A stretch of 64,000 bases of DNA from Burkholderiales bacterium (GTDB lineage Bacteria > Pseudomonadota > Gammaproteobacteria > Burkholderiales > Burkholderiaceae_F), in NCBI GenBank assembly GCA_020248865.1, contig JADCGS010000003.1, positions 35,004 through 99,003 of the forward strand, in the 5' to 3' direction. The notes beneath the pieces were generated by a model. That model was given only the letters and a program-made list of their open reading frames with translations. It did not search any database and was not told the DNA's origin. Within the stretch, counting starts at the first letter, position 1. The number at the start of each line of letters is the position of its first letter. The translations under genes and the position numbers were made by a program. This document shows, in pieces, positions 1 to 9,022 of the stretch.

Positions 1-420
1 GAACACCTCGGCCATCGCCTGCATGCCGCCGCCGTGGTAGAGCCACGCGTTCTGTTGGCGGTTGTTCAGGCCGAACGGCAGCGCGGTGTCGAAACCCAGC
101 GCCGTGTTCTTGCCGACCCAGTAGTAGGAGGCGGTGTGCGCCATTTCGACCGTGCCGGCCTGCACCGCGTCGATGCCCTGGAAGGCACCCACGATTTCAC
201 CCGCCGCGAACGGGCGGATCTGGAAGCGGTTATTCGTCAGTTGCGCCACGCGGCGCGACACTTCCTCGGCACCGCCGTAGATGGTGTCGAGCGACTTCGG
301 AAAGCCCGAGGTCAGGCGCCAGCGCAGCTCCGGCAGGCCGGTCTGGCCCAGGGCGGGAGCCGCGATGGCTGCCGCGCCGGCGCCAATGGTGGCCTTGGTG
401 ATGAAAGAACGACGTTGCAT
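1..420 (-). CDS. TRAP transporter substrate-binding protein (DctP family), C-terminus cut by window edge
   Basis: The first 140 residues of a periplasmic solute-binding protein of a TRAP-type carboxylate transporter are present; the rest lies left of base 1. The N-terminus has a twin-arginine-like signal (MQRRSFITKA, then an Ala-rich hydrophobic stretch and the likely cleavage site APALGQ). It is followed by WRLTSGFPKSLDTIYGGAEE and the VGAFQGIDAVQAGTVEMAH segment typical of DctP-like proteins that bind mono- or dicarboxylates. The start at 420 has a good AGGAG site just upstream. The substrate cannot be told from this part, and the membrane subunits (DctQ/DctM) are not in the window. Confidence 0.85.
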   Translation of the reverse strand, partial: MQRRSFITKATIGAGAAAIAAPALGQTGLPELRWRLTSGFPKSLDTIYGGAEEVSRRVAQLTNNRFQIRPFAAGEIVGAFQGIDAVQAGTVEMAHTASYYWVGKNTALGFDTALPFGLNNRQQNAWLYHGGGMQAMAEVF

Positions 421-591
421 CGAGCGGTCTCCTTAAGTCTGTCGATGTGGGGGTGATCGCCAGCGCAGGACCGAACAGCCCGTGCAAGCAAATCCTCTGA
501 AGTCTATGAATGGCCGATGACGGCCAGAATCGGTGCTAACCCGCGGCGCGCTTCAACGCAAATCATAGCGCGCTGCAGGCTCAGACGGTGC

Positions 592-1941
592 CTAACTGCC
601 GCCCACGGTCATGCCGTCGACGATCACCGAGCCGGCGATCTTGCTGCCACGCACGACGGTGTCGGCGCCGACCGCGCGGATGGCGCCAAACATCTGGCGC
701 AGGTTGCCGGCGATGGTGATCTCCTCGACCGGGAAGGCGATCCGGCCGCCCTCGACCCAGAAACCGGAGGCGCCGCGCGAGTAGTCGCCGGTGACGTAGT
801 TGACACCCTGGCCGATCAGTTCGGTCACCAGCAGGCCGGTGCCGAGTTCGCGCAGCAGGGCCTCGAAGTCGTCGCCGGCGCGGGTGCGCTCGGAATGCAG
901 CGTCAGGTTGTAGGAGCCGCCGGCATTGCCAGTGCTCTTCATGCCCAGCTTGCGCGCCGAGTAGGTGGACAGGAAGTAGCCGGCGAGCACGCCTCGCTCG
1001 ACCACGCTGCGCGACAGCCCGCGTACGCCCTCCTCGTCGAACGGGCTGGACCCCGAGCCCTGCGGCACATACGGGTCCTCGACCAGCGACAGGTGCGGCG
1101 CGAACAGCGGCTGGCCGATGGCATCGACCAGGAAGGACGCCTTGCGGTACAGCGCCCCGCCGCTGGCCGCGTGCACGAAGTTCGACAGCAGCCCGCAGGC
1201 CAGCGGCGCCTCGAACAGAACCGGCACCGCGCGGGTCGACAGCCGCCGCGCCGAAAGGCGCGCCAGCGCCCGCTCGGCGGCATAACGGCCGACCGCCTCG
1301 GGTGCGGCCAGGTCCTGGTGGCGACGGGAGTGCGTGTACCAGTCGTCGCGCTGCATGCCGCGGGCGTCGCGGGCGATCGGCGAGACGGACAGCGAATGGC
1401 GCGAGTAGGCGTAGCCCCCGGCGAAGCCCAGCGTGTTGGCCAGCACGAAGTGGCCCGACGACGTGTACACATTGGCGCCCTCGGAGTTGACGATGCGGCG
1501 GCTCACGTCGAAGGCCGCGCGCTCGGCACGCTGCGCCAGTTCGATGGCCGCCTCGGTGGACAGCGCCCAGGGGTGAAACAGGTCGAGATCGCGCGGCTGG
1601 CGCTCCAGCGTGTCGGCATCGGGCAGGCCGGCCGCCTCGTCCTCGGCGGTGAAGCGGGCGATGTTGTGCGCCGCTGCGACCGCCTGGCGGATCGCGCCCT
1701 CCGAGAAGTCCGACGTGGACGCATGGCCGCGGCGCTGGCCCAGGTAGACCGATACCGCCAGCCCCTTGTCGCGCGTGTGCTCGATGGTCTCGGGCTGCAT
1801 CTTGCGCGTGCTGACCGACAGACCCACCGACTCGCTCGCCTCGGCCGAGGCGTCGCTGGCGCCGAGCGCGCGCGCGTGGTCCAGCGCCAGCGCGGCCAGC
1901 TCGTGCAGGCGGCTCTCGGGAATCGCGAAGGGGGTCGACAT
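592..1941 (-). CDS. pmbA: TldE/PmbA family metalloprotease subunit
   Basis: This 449-residue protein matches the usual length of PmbA (TldE), the non-catalytic partner of the zinc protease TldD. In enterobacteria TldD/TldE matures microcin B17 and degrades CcdA. Family features visible here include an N-terminal four-helix region with SVSTRKMQPETIEHTRDKGL, a central FHPWALSTEAAIELAQ segment, and the C-terminal glycine-rich fold (GNAGGSYNLTL, GDYSRGASGFWVEGG, GNLRQMF). It is divergent from darP with about 100 bp between them, the common proteobacterial arrangement. tldD is not in the window. The start at 1941 gives the expected N-terminus. Confidence 0.93.
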   Translation of the reverse strand: MSTPFAIPESRLHELAALALDHARALGASDASAEASESVGLSVSTRKMQPETIEHTRDKGLAVSVYLGQRRGHASTSDFSEGAIRQAVAAAHNIARFTAEDEAAGLPDADTLERQPRDLDLFHPWALSTEAAIELAQRAERAAFDVSRRIVNSEGANVYTSSGHFVLANTLGFAGGYAYSRHSLSVSPIARDARGMQRDDWYTHSRRHQDLAAPEAVGRYAAERALARLSARRLSTRAVPVLFEAPLACGLLSNFVHAASGGALYRKASFLVDAIGQPLFAPHLSLVEDPYVPQGSGSSPFDEEGVRGLSRSVVERGVLAGYFLSTYSARKLGMKSTGNAGGSYNLTLHSERTRAGDDFEALLRELGTGLLVTELIGQGVNYVTGDYSRGASGFWVEGGRIAFPVEEITIAGNLRQMFGAIRAVGADTVVRGSKIAGSVIVDGMTVGGS

Positions 1942-2040
1942 CGGCAGGCGTCCGGGCGCAGCTTTCAGGGGCGCGCCGCGGCGGGCCGCCCGCTCCGAAG
2001 GACGCGGGCCAGTCGAGGCGCGTCGCTATCATAGCCAGCG

Positions 2041-2565
2041 ATGACGGCCGAACTTCCGGACACCAACGCGGGCGCTCGCGCCGACGAGCGGCCCAGCAAG
2101 TCGCAGCGCAAGCGCGACATGCTGGCGCTGCAGGACCTCGGCGTGGCCCTGGTGCGACTGGCCGCCGAGCAGGTGCGCCGGCTCGACCTGCCCGAAAACC
2201 TGCGGCAGGCCGTGCTCGATGCGCAGAAGATCACGGCCCACGAAGGTCGCCGCCGCCAGATCCAGTATGTCGGCAAGCTGATGCGGCAGGTGGACGCTGA
2301 TCCAATCCAGGCGCAGCTCGATGCGATCCACGGCGAGTCCAAGGCTGCCGTGGCGCTGATGCACCGCTGCGAACGCTGGCGTGATCGCCTGCTCGACGAT
2401 GACGGCGCACTGACCGAACTGCTGGCCGAGCGCCCGCTCGAGGACGTGCAGGCCCTGCGCGCGACCATCCGCGCCGCGCGTCGGGAGCGCAGCGCCGGCC
2501 AGCCGCCCCGGCACGCCCGCGAGTTGTACCGGCTGCTCTACGACCATCTGTCCGCCCCGGCATGA
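2041..2565 (+). CDS. darP: Ribosome biogenesis factor DarP (YjgA/DUF615)
   Basis: The 174-residue protein is a YjgA/DarP homologue, a cytosolic factor that associates with late 50S precursors and helps form the peptidyl-transferase centre. It is charged and helical, with the family segments PSKSQRKRDMLALQDLGVAL near the N-terminus and RQIQYVGKLMRQVD at about residues 75-90. Its length is close to the E. coli protein (183 residues). The divergent neighbour pmbA is a conserved partner in proteobacteria. The stop overlaps the mogA start by four bases (ATGA), so the two are probably translationally coupled. Confidence 0.92.
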   Translation: MTAELPDTNAGARADERPSKSQRKRDMLALQDLGVALVRLAAEQVRRLDLPENLRQAVLDAQKITAHEGRRRQIQYVGKLMRQVDADPIQAQLDAIHGESKAAVALMHRCERWRDRLLDDDGALTELLAERPLEDVQALRATIRAARRERSAGQPPRHARELYRLLYDHLSAPA

Positions 2566-3215
2566 CCCCCTCCGCCGCCACACCCGCCGTGCGCCGCCAC
2601 CCCGATGAACTGGTCGTCGGACTGGTTTCCGTGTCCGACCGCGCCAGCGCCGGCGTCTATGCCGACCAGGGCCTGCCCGGCCTGCGCGACTGGCTCGGCC
2701 GGGCACTCGCCTCGCCATGGCAGGCGCACGAGCGGCTGATCGCCGACGAGCAGCCGCGAATCGAGGCCACACTGGTAGAACTGGTGGACGAGGTCGGCTG
2801 CGACCTCGTGCTGACCACAGGCGGGACCGGCCCGGCGCGGCGCGACGTGACGCCCGAGGCCACGCTCGCCGTGGCCACCCGCCCGATGCCCGGCTTTGGC
2901 GAGCAGATGCGGCGGATCTCGCTGGCCTTCGTGCCGACCGCCATTTTGTCGCGCCAGGTGGGCGTGTTGCGCGAGGTCACCCGGACCGACGGGACACCGC
3001 ATGCCGCCCTGATCCTCAACCTGCCCGGCCAGCCCAAGGCCATCGCCGAGACGCTCGAAGGCCTGAAGGCCGCCGACGGTCAGCCCGGAGTGCCGGGCAT
3101 CTTCGCGGCCGTGCCCTACTGCATCCAGCTCATCGGCGGCCCGTATGTCGAGACCCACGCCGAGGTCGTGGCCGCGTTCCGGCCGAAGGCGGCGCGGCGC
3201 CCCGAGCGATCATGA
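2562..3215 (+). CDS. mogA: Molybdopterin adenylyltransferase
   Basis: MogA adenylylates molybdopterin with ATP before molybdate insertion. The 217-residue product has the MoCF/MogA fold signature VGLVSVSDRASAGVYADQGL at about residues 19-38, the nucleotide/pterin loop LTTGGTGPARRDVTPEAT at about 85-102, and the C-terminal LNLPGQPKA motif. It is a little longer than E. coli MogA (195 residues), mainly through an N-terminal extension. It overlaps darP by four bases. No other molybdenum-cofactor genes are nearby, so the pathway is encoded elsewhere. Confidence 0.93.
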   Translation: MTPSAATPAVRRHPDELVVGLVSVSDRASAGVYADQGLPGLRDWLGRALASPWQAHERLIADEQPRIEATLVELVDEVGCDLVLTTGGTGPARRDVTPEATLAVATRPMPGFGEQMRRISLAFVPTAILSRQVGVLREVTRTDGTPHAALILNLPGQPKAIAETLEGLKAADGQPGVPGIFAAVPYCIQLIGGPYVETHAEVVAAFRPKAARRPERS

Positions 3216-3382
3216 TGGCGCGCGGCGCCGATGGAGAGGGCGGCGCCCTGCGGCGCCTATGATCCATGCTCCATGCGCACGACGGCGTGCGCAGTGAGCC
3301 CGCCAGGCCGCCCCAAGGGCGAGCCCCTGAGCGCCGCGCGAAGTTTGCTCGGTAACGCCCGCGGCGCCGCCATCCCTCGTCC

Positions 3383-4060
3383 ATGACTCCTTCCGCCATG
3401 TCCCTCGACGCCATCGAACTGCAGACCCGCCCCGACCCCGACGCAACCGTGGTGGTGCTGCACGGACTCGGTGCCGACGGCTACGACTTCGTGCCGATCG
3501 TCAAGGAGCTCGAGACGCTGGGCGTGCCGCCGGCGCGCTTTGTGTTCCCGCATGCGCCGACCATGCCGGTCACCATCAACGGCGGCTATGTCATGCGGGC
3601 CTGGTACGACATCCTCGGCACGGACCTCGTGCGGCGCGAGGACGAAGCCGGCCTGCGCAGTTCGCAAGCGGCCATCGAGGCGCTGCTAGGGCGCGAGATG
3701 GCGCGCGGCATCGCGCCCGGACGCATCGTGCTGGCCGGCTTCTCGCAGGGTGGCGCGGTCACGCTGCAGGTGGGTCTGCGTCAGCCCGAGCCGCTGGCCG
3801 GCCTGGTGGTGCTGTCGAGCTACCTGCCGCTGGCCGCGCAGGCGGCCGCCGAGCGCCACGCAGGCAGCCGCAGCGTGCCGATCTTCATGGCGCATGGGAC
3901 CCAGGACCCGGTGGTGCCCCTGGCACGCGGCACGGCCGCGCGCGACCAGTTGCGGCAGCTCGGCTACGCCGTCGAGTGGCACGAGTACCCGATGCCGCAC
4001 TCGGTCTGCGCCGAGGAAGTGGAGTCGATCGCCGCCTTCCTGCGCCGCGTACTGGCGTGA
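3383..4060 (+). CDS. Alpha/beta hydrolase, carboxylesterase/acyl-protein thioesterase family
   Basis: This is a 225-residue cytosolic serine hydrolase of the YpfH/EstB-APT1 family. It has the oxyanion-hole segment LHGLGADGYDF, the nucleophile elbow GFSQGG (Ser121), the acid in HGTQDPVVP (Asp175) and the base in MPHSVC (His206). That is a complete triad in the expected order and spacing. Members hydrolyse short-chain carboxylic or thioesters; the natural substrate is not predictable. There is no signal peptide. A second in-frame ATG at 3398 (MSLDAIEL) is an equally plausible start, since neither start has a clear ribosome site. Confidence 0.88.
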   Translation: MTPSAMSLDAIELQTRPDPDATVVVLHGLGADGYDFVPIVKELETLGVPPARFVFPHAPTMPVTINGGYVMRAWYDILGTDLVRREDEAGLRSSQAAIEALLGREMARGIAPGRIVLAGFSQGGAVTLQVGLRQPEPLAGLVVLSSYLPLAAQAAAERHAGSRSVPIFMAHGTQDPVVPLARGTAARDQLRQLGYAVEWHEYPMPHSVCAEEVESIAAFLRRVLA

Positions 4061-4464
4061 CGGACCCGCAGTGCCGGGACACCGTCGGGCCAGCGCGCCG
4101 CCTCCGCCTTCCTGACCACGGACCAGCAGGCCGGGCGGCGCGTGATGCCCGGCCCGTGCCGCCGCTCACCGCCACGCCCGCGCGGCACCGTCTCCGTGTT
4201 TGCTGACCGACCGCTCTGCCCCTAAAGCGGCCGGCCCGCCGTCGTTCCGCCCTTGCGCGTCTGCTTGCGCGCAACCGTCCACCCGGTCAGCGGGTCGGGC
4301 ACGACCACGACGCCCGAACCCGGTTCGCCCGGCTCCATCACCCGTCAGGTCTGCGGCCAGCCGGCGCTCAACCCGCCCACATCACGCAAACGCCCGCGCG
4401 CTGCGGCGCCATCTGCAGCTCGACGCAGGTGCTGCGCCGCGACTCGATGGCGCGCCGGCACCGG
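4061..4464. other. 404-bp convergent intergenic region, nothing recognised
   Basis: The region lies between the 3' ends of the hydrolase (+) and pirin (-) genes. The open frames here are GC-driven, Arg/Ala/Pro rich and start inside neighbours. I saw no clear terminator with a T-tract, tRNA or repeat. It is unusually long for a convergent gap in this compact window and may hold decayed sequence. Confidence 0.5.
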
Positions 4465-5154
4465 TCAGGGCAGATCGAACAGCAGCACCTCGGCGGCCTC
4501 GCCGCGGGCGAGCTGCACGCCGGCAACAGCCGTCATCGCCGCGTCACCGGCCAGCAGGCGCTCACCGTCGACCTCGATACGGCCGCGCACGACATGCAGG
4601 TAGGTCTTGCGGCCCGGCGCAACCTCGTGGCGAGCCGACTCGGCCCCGTCGAACAGACCCGCGTACAGGCGCGCGTCCTGGTGGATCGTCACCGCGCCGT
4701 CGCGGCCGTCGGGCGCGGCGATCAGGCACAGCCGCCCGCGCTTGGCGGCCGCGGGGAAGTGCCGCTCCTCGTAGCTGGGCGCGATGCCGGTGACGTTGGG
4801 TTCGATCCAGATCTGCAGGAAGTGCGTGCTCGACTGAGCGTGGTTGAACTCCGAGTGGCGCACGCCGCTGCCGGCCGACATGCGCTGCACGTCGCCCGGA
4901 CGAATCACCGAGCCGTTGCCCAGGCTGTCCCGGTGCTCCAGTTCACCCTCCAGCACGTAGCTGATGATCTCCATGTCGCGGTGCCCATGGGTGCCGAAGC
5001 CGGTACCCGGGGCAATGCGGTCCTCGTTGATGACGCGCAGCACCGAGAAACCCATGTGGCGCGGGTCGTGGTAACCGGCAAACGAAAAGCTGTGGAACGA
5101 GCGCAACCAGCCATGGTCGGCCTGCCCGCGCTCGGCGGAGCGTCGTATCTGCAT
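4465..5154 (-). CDS. Pirin family protein (YhhW-like bicupin)
   Basis: The 229-residue product has the length and N-terminal cupin of bacterial pirins such as E. coli YhhW, which shows quercetinase activity in vitro. The metal ligands expected of the family are present: His56 and His58 in TGFGTHGHRDMEI, and His100 and Glu102 in SGVRHSEFN. The C-terminal half is the second, degenerate cupin (HVVRGRIEVDGERLLAGDAA). It is probably cytosolic. Physiological substrates of pirins are poorly defined. It appears monocistronic with a long upstream gap. Confidence 0.9.
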   Translation of the reverse strand: MQIRRSAERGQADHGWLRSFHSFSFAGYHDPRHMGFSVLRVINEDRIAPGTGFGTHGHRDMEIISYVLEGELEHRDSLGNGSVIRPGDVQRMSAGSGVRHSEFNHAQSSTHFLQIWIEPNVTGIAPSYEERHFPAAAKRGRLCLIAAPDGRDGAVTIHQDARLYAGLFDGAESARHEVAPGRKTYLHVVRGRIEVDGERLLAGDAAMTAVAGVQLARGEAAEVLLFDLP

Positions 5155-5718
5155 CGAAAGTTTTTCGTTGAATCAAATCGGCCCCAGGCAAGGCGGGCCG
5201 TCTAGGGCCGAATCATGGAGCAGATCGGCCAGCGGTACGTACACCGCCCCCAGCCGAACCCCTCATTCAAGCGAGCGGAAGATCGGTAACGCGTGACCTG
5301 CTGCTCGGTTTCGAGGGGCTGCCGCTGGTCGATCCGATCGCCCGCCGCGGCCGAGCCGCGCCGCGTGCTCAGCGTAGCCGAATGCGCGGCCCGCAAGCTT
5401 CGCCTTTCGCTCGAGCTCGCCGTGCCGTCTTGGCGGGCTGCTGCCGACGATCGAGCACTTCTGTCGAGCGTGGCAGGCTGGCGCCGCAAAGCCCGTCGCG
5501 CTGGGCGCCCGGCGCAGCGGTGCGTGCGGCAAGGCGCCGCCATAGTGGCTGGACAATCTCCGAGAACGGGGCGGTCGGAGCGCGCAGGTCGGCTGCTGAC
5601 CCGATCGTCCGATGACTCGGCGCCGCGTTCGCCTGTCGGACTCGGCATCGGGGCACACCGTGCGCCGCCGGCCGCGGGCGCCGATGCTCCCCCGGGGCCT
5701 CGCTCAACTCGGCCGCGG
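5155..5718. other. 564-bp intergenic region, no gene supported
   Basis: The region separates the start of the pirin gene (-) from the stop of the diguanylate cyclase gene (-). Long open frames exist in both strands but read as Arg/Ala/Ser-rich GC artefacts. A 24-codon frame on + begins at 5215 and includes PNPSFKR, a peptide I have met as the spurious translation of dispersed intergenic repeats in proteobacteria. The gap may therefore carry a decayed repeat as well as the pirin promoter. No terminator with a T-run was seen. Confidence 0.45.
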
Positions 5719-8058
5719 CTACGGCGGCGGGGAGGCTGGCTGGGGAGCCGGCACTGACGCGGCCTCGCTCGCCAGACGATACCGGTTCTTGCCGGCGCCC
5801 TTGGCGTCGTACATCGCCGCATCGGCTCTGGACAGCAGCGCGTCGAAGTCGAGTCCATCCGCAGGGAACAGCGCCACCCCCACGCTGGCATGGATGGTCA
5901 AGCTGCGGCCGCCGCCTTCGAGGCTCTCGCTGGCGCCGGCGATCAGCTTTTCCGCCACGACCATCGCGGCGGCTGGCTGCTCGATGTCCGGTAGAAGCGC
6001 GACAAACTCGTCGCCGCCGGTACGCGCCACCACGTCGCACTCGCGCAGTACCGAAGACAGGCGCAACGCCACGCGCCGCAGCAGCGCATCGCCGTGGGTG
6101 TGCCCGAACAGGTCGTTTACCTCCTTGAAGCCGTCGAGATCGAGCACCATCACCGCAGCCAGCCGTTTCTGCCGCATCGCCACCGACAGCAGGCGACGCG
6201 CATGCTCCATCAGCAGCCGCCGGTTGGGCAGTCCGGTGAGTTCGTCGTGGTTGGCCTGATGCCAGGCCAGTTCCTCGCGGCGCTTGAGCATCGTGATGTC
6301 GGTCAGCACCAGGATCATCACGTCGCTGCCCAGCCGACGCGAAGTCAGCTGGCACCAAACCGTGCGGCCCGTACCGTCAAGCACCTGCAGCATGACCTCG
6401 TGGATCGCGGCCTCGCCGCGCGCGCCAGCCTCCTGGGCGGCGCTCGTGACGTTCTCCCAGGCGCCCGAGTCGGCAAGGATCGTCCGCACCGGGCGGCCGA
6501 TCATCCAATCGCGCGTGATTCCAAGCATCTTGGACAGTGCTGGATTGGCGCTCTCGATTTTCTCGTTGCGCACGAAGGCGATGCCCTCGCCAGCCGCCTC
6601 GAAGACGGCCTGCTGGTTAACGAGCGCACGGTTGAGTTCGGCCTCGCGCCGCTTCAACGTGGTGATGTCGCTCGCCACGCCGATCACCGACTCGAGCCGG
6701 CCGCGTTCGTCGAACTGCGGCTGCGCGCTGACTTGCACGCTCAGCGCCTGTCCATCCGCGCGCAGATGGGTGACTTCAACATCGAACACCGGCCGGCCGC
6801 GCAAGACCGCATGAAAGCGGCGGCGGAAACCGAACACCGGGACGTGAGGCGCATTGAGCGACAGCACGTGGCGCCCGAGGGCCTCATTGGGTTCGTAGCC
6901 ATACATCTTCTGCAGTGCCCGCGCCGACAAGTACGTGAGCCGCCCCCGCGCGTCGCACGCCCAGATCAGCGAGGGCGAAGCATCGACCAGCGCGCGGTAG
7001 CGCCGCTCGCTCGCCGCCAGTTGCCGCTCTGCATTGCGCCGTGCGGTCACATCGAGAATCGACATGACGAAGCGCGTCGCCTTGCCGTCGCTCCCGCGCA
7101 CCGATTCGCCACGTGCGTGTACCCAGACGTACGTGCCGGCGGCCGTGCGCAGGCGGAACTCTTCCTCGAAGCGTTCGCCCTGTTCGATGTGGCGGCGCCG
7201 GGACTCCCGCACCCGCGCTTGGTCCTCTGGGTGCAAGGACTCGGAAAAGCGATGAGTTCGCAGGAAGCCCTCCGCATCGCGGTAGCCGAGGATGGCGGCA
7301 TAGCGTGCCGACAGGAAGCGCTCGCCGGTCTGCAGGTTGGTGTCCGAAACGCCGGCATCGATGGCATCGAGCGCCAGTCGGAGTTGCTCGCGATGACGGT
7401 TCAGCTCGGCGGCCGCCCGCTCACGCACGCGCCGGACCCGGTCGGCGCGCGCACGGGAGATCAGCAGATCCCCCAATGCGTTGCGCAGCCAGAAGGCAAC
7501 TCCCGTCACGGCCGCCAGGGTCAGCAACCAGGCCAGCGCGATCAGCTCGTGCATCGGCAGCGTGCGCAGCAGAAGGAAACCCAGCTGCCCGAGCGCGATG
7601 GCCGCGCCAAATGCCACCCCGGCCCAACCGGCGATGCCGTAGGTGAGTGCGCCTACCATGGTGATGGCCACCGTAATCTCGAACTGCAGCAGCGCAGCGA
7701 CCGGGTTCGCCGGTGCGGCCAGCAGCAGGCTGGCAGCCCACAGGGCCCCTTCAAGACCGGCAGCGCCGGTGAACCAGTGGGCGCGATCCAGCCGCTCACT
7801 CCGCGTCATGGCCAGCAAGCGACGGCACAACTGGATACGGCCGACCAGTGCACCGACCAGCACCACGCCCACCAGACCGCCAACGATCCACTGGCCCTCG
7901 TAAAGCAATGCGAGCACGAAAGCCAACGCGAACGCGACCCCTGCCACGCTGGTGAAACGTCCAGCGTTGACCGACAGGCGCAGCAATTCCGCGCTTGGAC
8001 TGGCGGTAGAGTCGATCGTCGGCGGGCGCGGTTCGGTGGCACGATTGGAATCCGACAT
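5719..8058 (-). CDS. Membrane-bound diguanylate cyclase with three PAS domains
   Basis: This is a 779-residue c-di-GMP synthase sensor. Residues about 30-200 hold several hydrophobic segments (about six membrane helices), followed by a short coiled linker. Three PAS/PAC sensor domains follow at about 225-355, 360-480 and 485-600. The C-terminal GGDEF domain has an intact active site GGDEF at 681-685. Five residues before it is an RxxD inhibitory site (RECD, 672-675), so product feedback is expected. There is no EAL domain. An Ala-Pro-rich tail ends the protein. It lies divergent from gluQRS with only 46 bp between starts. The sensed signal is unknown. Confidence 0.93.
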   Translation of the reverse strand: MSDSNRATEPRPPTIDSTASPSAELLRLSVNAGRFTSVAGVAFALAFVLALLYEGQWIVGGLVGVVLVGALVGRIQLCRRLLAMTRSERLDRAHWFTGAAGLEGALWAASLLLAAPANPVAALLQFEITVAITMVGALTYGIAGWAGVAFGAAIALGQLGFLLLRTLPMHELIALAWLLTLAAVTGVAFWLRNALGDLLISRARADRVRRVRERAAAELNRHREQLRLALDAIDAGVSDTNLQTGERFLSARYAAILGYRDAEGFLRTHRFSESLHPEDQARVRESRRRHIEQGERFEEEFRLRTAAGTYVWVHARGESVRGSDGKATRFVMSILDVTARRNAERQLAASERRYRALVDASPSLIWACDARGRLTYLSARALQKMYGYEPNEALGRHVLSLNAPHVPVFGFRRRFHAVLRGRPVFDVEVTHLRADGQALSVQVSAQPQFDERGRLESVIGVASDITTLKRREAELNRALVNQQAVFEAAGEGIAFVRNEKIESANPALSKMLGITRDWMIGRPVRTILADSGAWENVTSAAQEAGARGEAAIHEVMLQVLDGTGRTVWCQLTSRRLGSDVMILVLTDITMLKRREELAWHQANHDELTGLPNRRLLMEHARRLLSVAMRQKRLAAVMVLDLDGFKEVNDLFGHTHGDALLRRVALRLSSVLRECDVVARTGGDEFVALLPDIEQPAAAMVVAEKLIAGASESLEGGGRSLTIHASVGVALFPADGLDFDALLSRADAAMYDAKGAGKNRYRLASEAASVPAPQPASPPP

Positions 8059-8104
8059 GCTCGACTCTACGGCGCTGCAGTGCGCCCACTGAAGCCCGAT
8101 TAAG

Positions 8105-8995
8105 GTGTCTCAGCCGCCGCTTATCGCCGCCTCTTACTGCGGTCGCTTTGCGCCTTCCCCCACCGGACCGCTGCACGCCGGTTCGCTGGTCGCCGCCCTG
8201 GCGAGCTGGCTGGATGCGCGGGCGCACGGCGGCCGCTGGCTGCTGCGAATCGAGGATCTGGACCCGCCGCGGGCCATGCCGGGGGCCGGCGCTGGCGCCG
8301 TACAAACGCTGGCGCGGCTCGGCTTGGAGCCGGACGCACCGGTCTTGTGGCAGAGCGGACGGCATGAGCGCTATGCGGCAGCCCTCGCACGCCTGCAGTC
8401 GGCCAGCCGGGTCTATGGCTGCAGTTGCTCACGCAGCGATATCGCGGCGGCCACGCAGCCGGGCGGCGGTGCGTCGAATGTCTACCCGGGCACCTGCCGC
8501 ACGGGTGCCCTGGGCGCTGTGCGGGCGCTGCGCCTGCGCATCGAGGAAGACGAGGTGAGCTTCGTGGACCGCTGGCATGGCCGCATCGTTCAGGACGTGG
8601 CGGGCGAGGTGGGCGACTTCTTGATTCGGCGTGCCGACGGCCTGTGGGCCTACCAGCTGGCGGTGGTGGTGGACGACGCCGAGCAGGGCGTGACCGACGT
8701 GGTGCGCGGCGCCGACCTGATCGACAACACACCGCGGCAGATCGTCCTGCAGCGCGCGCTCGGCCTGCCGACGCCACGCTACCTGCACGTACCCGTGGTC
8801 ACCAATGCGCGGGGCGAGAAGCTGTCCAAGCAGACCGGCGCGCCGGCGCTCGATGCCGAAGCGCCGCTGGCGGCGCTGGAGCGTGCCTGGCGGCACCTGG
8901 GCTTCGAGCGCCTCGGCGCCGACAACCTGGCTGCGTTTCACCAACACGCCGTCGAGCAGTGGCGGGCGCGCTGGGCCGTCGCACCGGACGCCTAG
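8105..8995 (+). CDS. gluQRS: Glutamyl-Q tRNA(Asp) synthetase
   Basis: GluQ-RS is a paralogue of the glutamyl-tRNA synthetase catalytic core that attaches glutamate to the queuosine base of tRNA-Asp. The 296-residue product lacks the anticodon-binding domain, as expected. It has the HIGH-like loop [11 protein letters not shown] (residues 18-27), a zinc-type cysteine cluster (YGCSCSRSD plus a later YPGTC) and the KMSKS-like KLSKQTG near residue 237. Translation most likely begins at GTG 8105, because the conserved N-terminus follows at once and no in-frame ATG fits. The stop codon TAG overlaps a TAGAAT box upstream of the next gene. Confidence 0.93.
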   Translation: MSQPPLIAASYCGRFAPSPTGPLHAGSLVAALASWLDARAHGGRWLLRIEDLDPPRAMPGAGAGAVQTLARLGLEPDAPVLWQSGRHERYAAALARLQSASRVYGCSCSRSDIAAATQPGGGASNVYPGTCRTGALGAVRALRLRIEEDEVSFVDRWHGRIVQDVAGEVGDFLIRRADGLWAYQLAVVVDDAEQGVTDVVRGADLIDNTPRQIVLQRALGLPTPRYLHVPVVTNARGEKLSKQTGAPALDAEAPLAALERAWRHLGFERLGADNLAAFHQHAVEQWRARWAVAPDA

Positions 8996-8998
8996 AAT
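8993..8998 (+). promoter_or_regulatory. Possible -10 box (TAGAAT) for the CoA-binding protein gene
   Basis: TAGAAT lies 25 bp before the next start codon and overlaps the gluQRS stop. No good -35 hexamer was found. The same hexamer precedes adk and the SDR gene in this window. Confidence 0.35.
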
Positions 8999-9022
8999 CG
9001 CGTCCTCACCCCGAGGCTCAAC

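Noticed and set aside
517..2034. Long plus-strand open frame of 505 codons opposite pmbA
   Set aside because: It is a GC-driven shadow of pmbA; its product is Arg/Ala/Gly/His rich with no family features, and pmbA has clear motifs.
4200..4793. Plus-strand frame across the 4.1-4.5 kb gap
   Set aside because: It is Arg/Pro/Ala rich, overlaps pirin in antisense and has no ribosome site.
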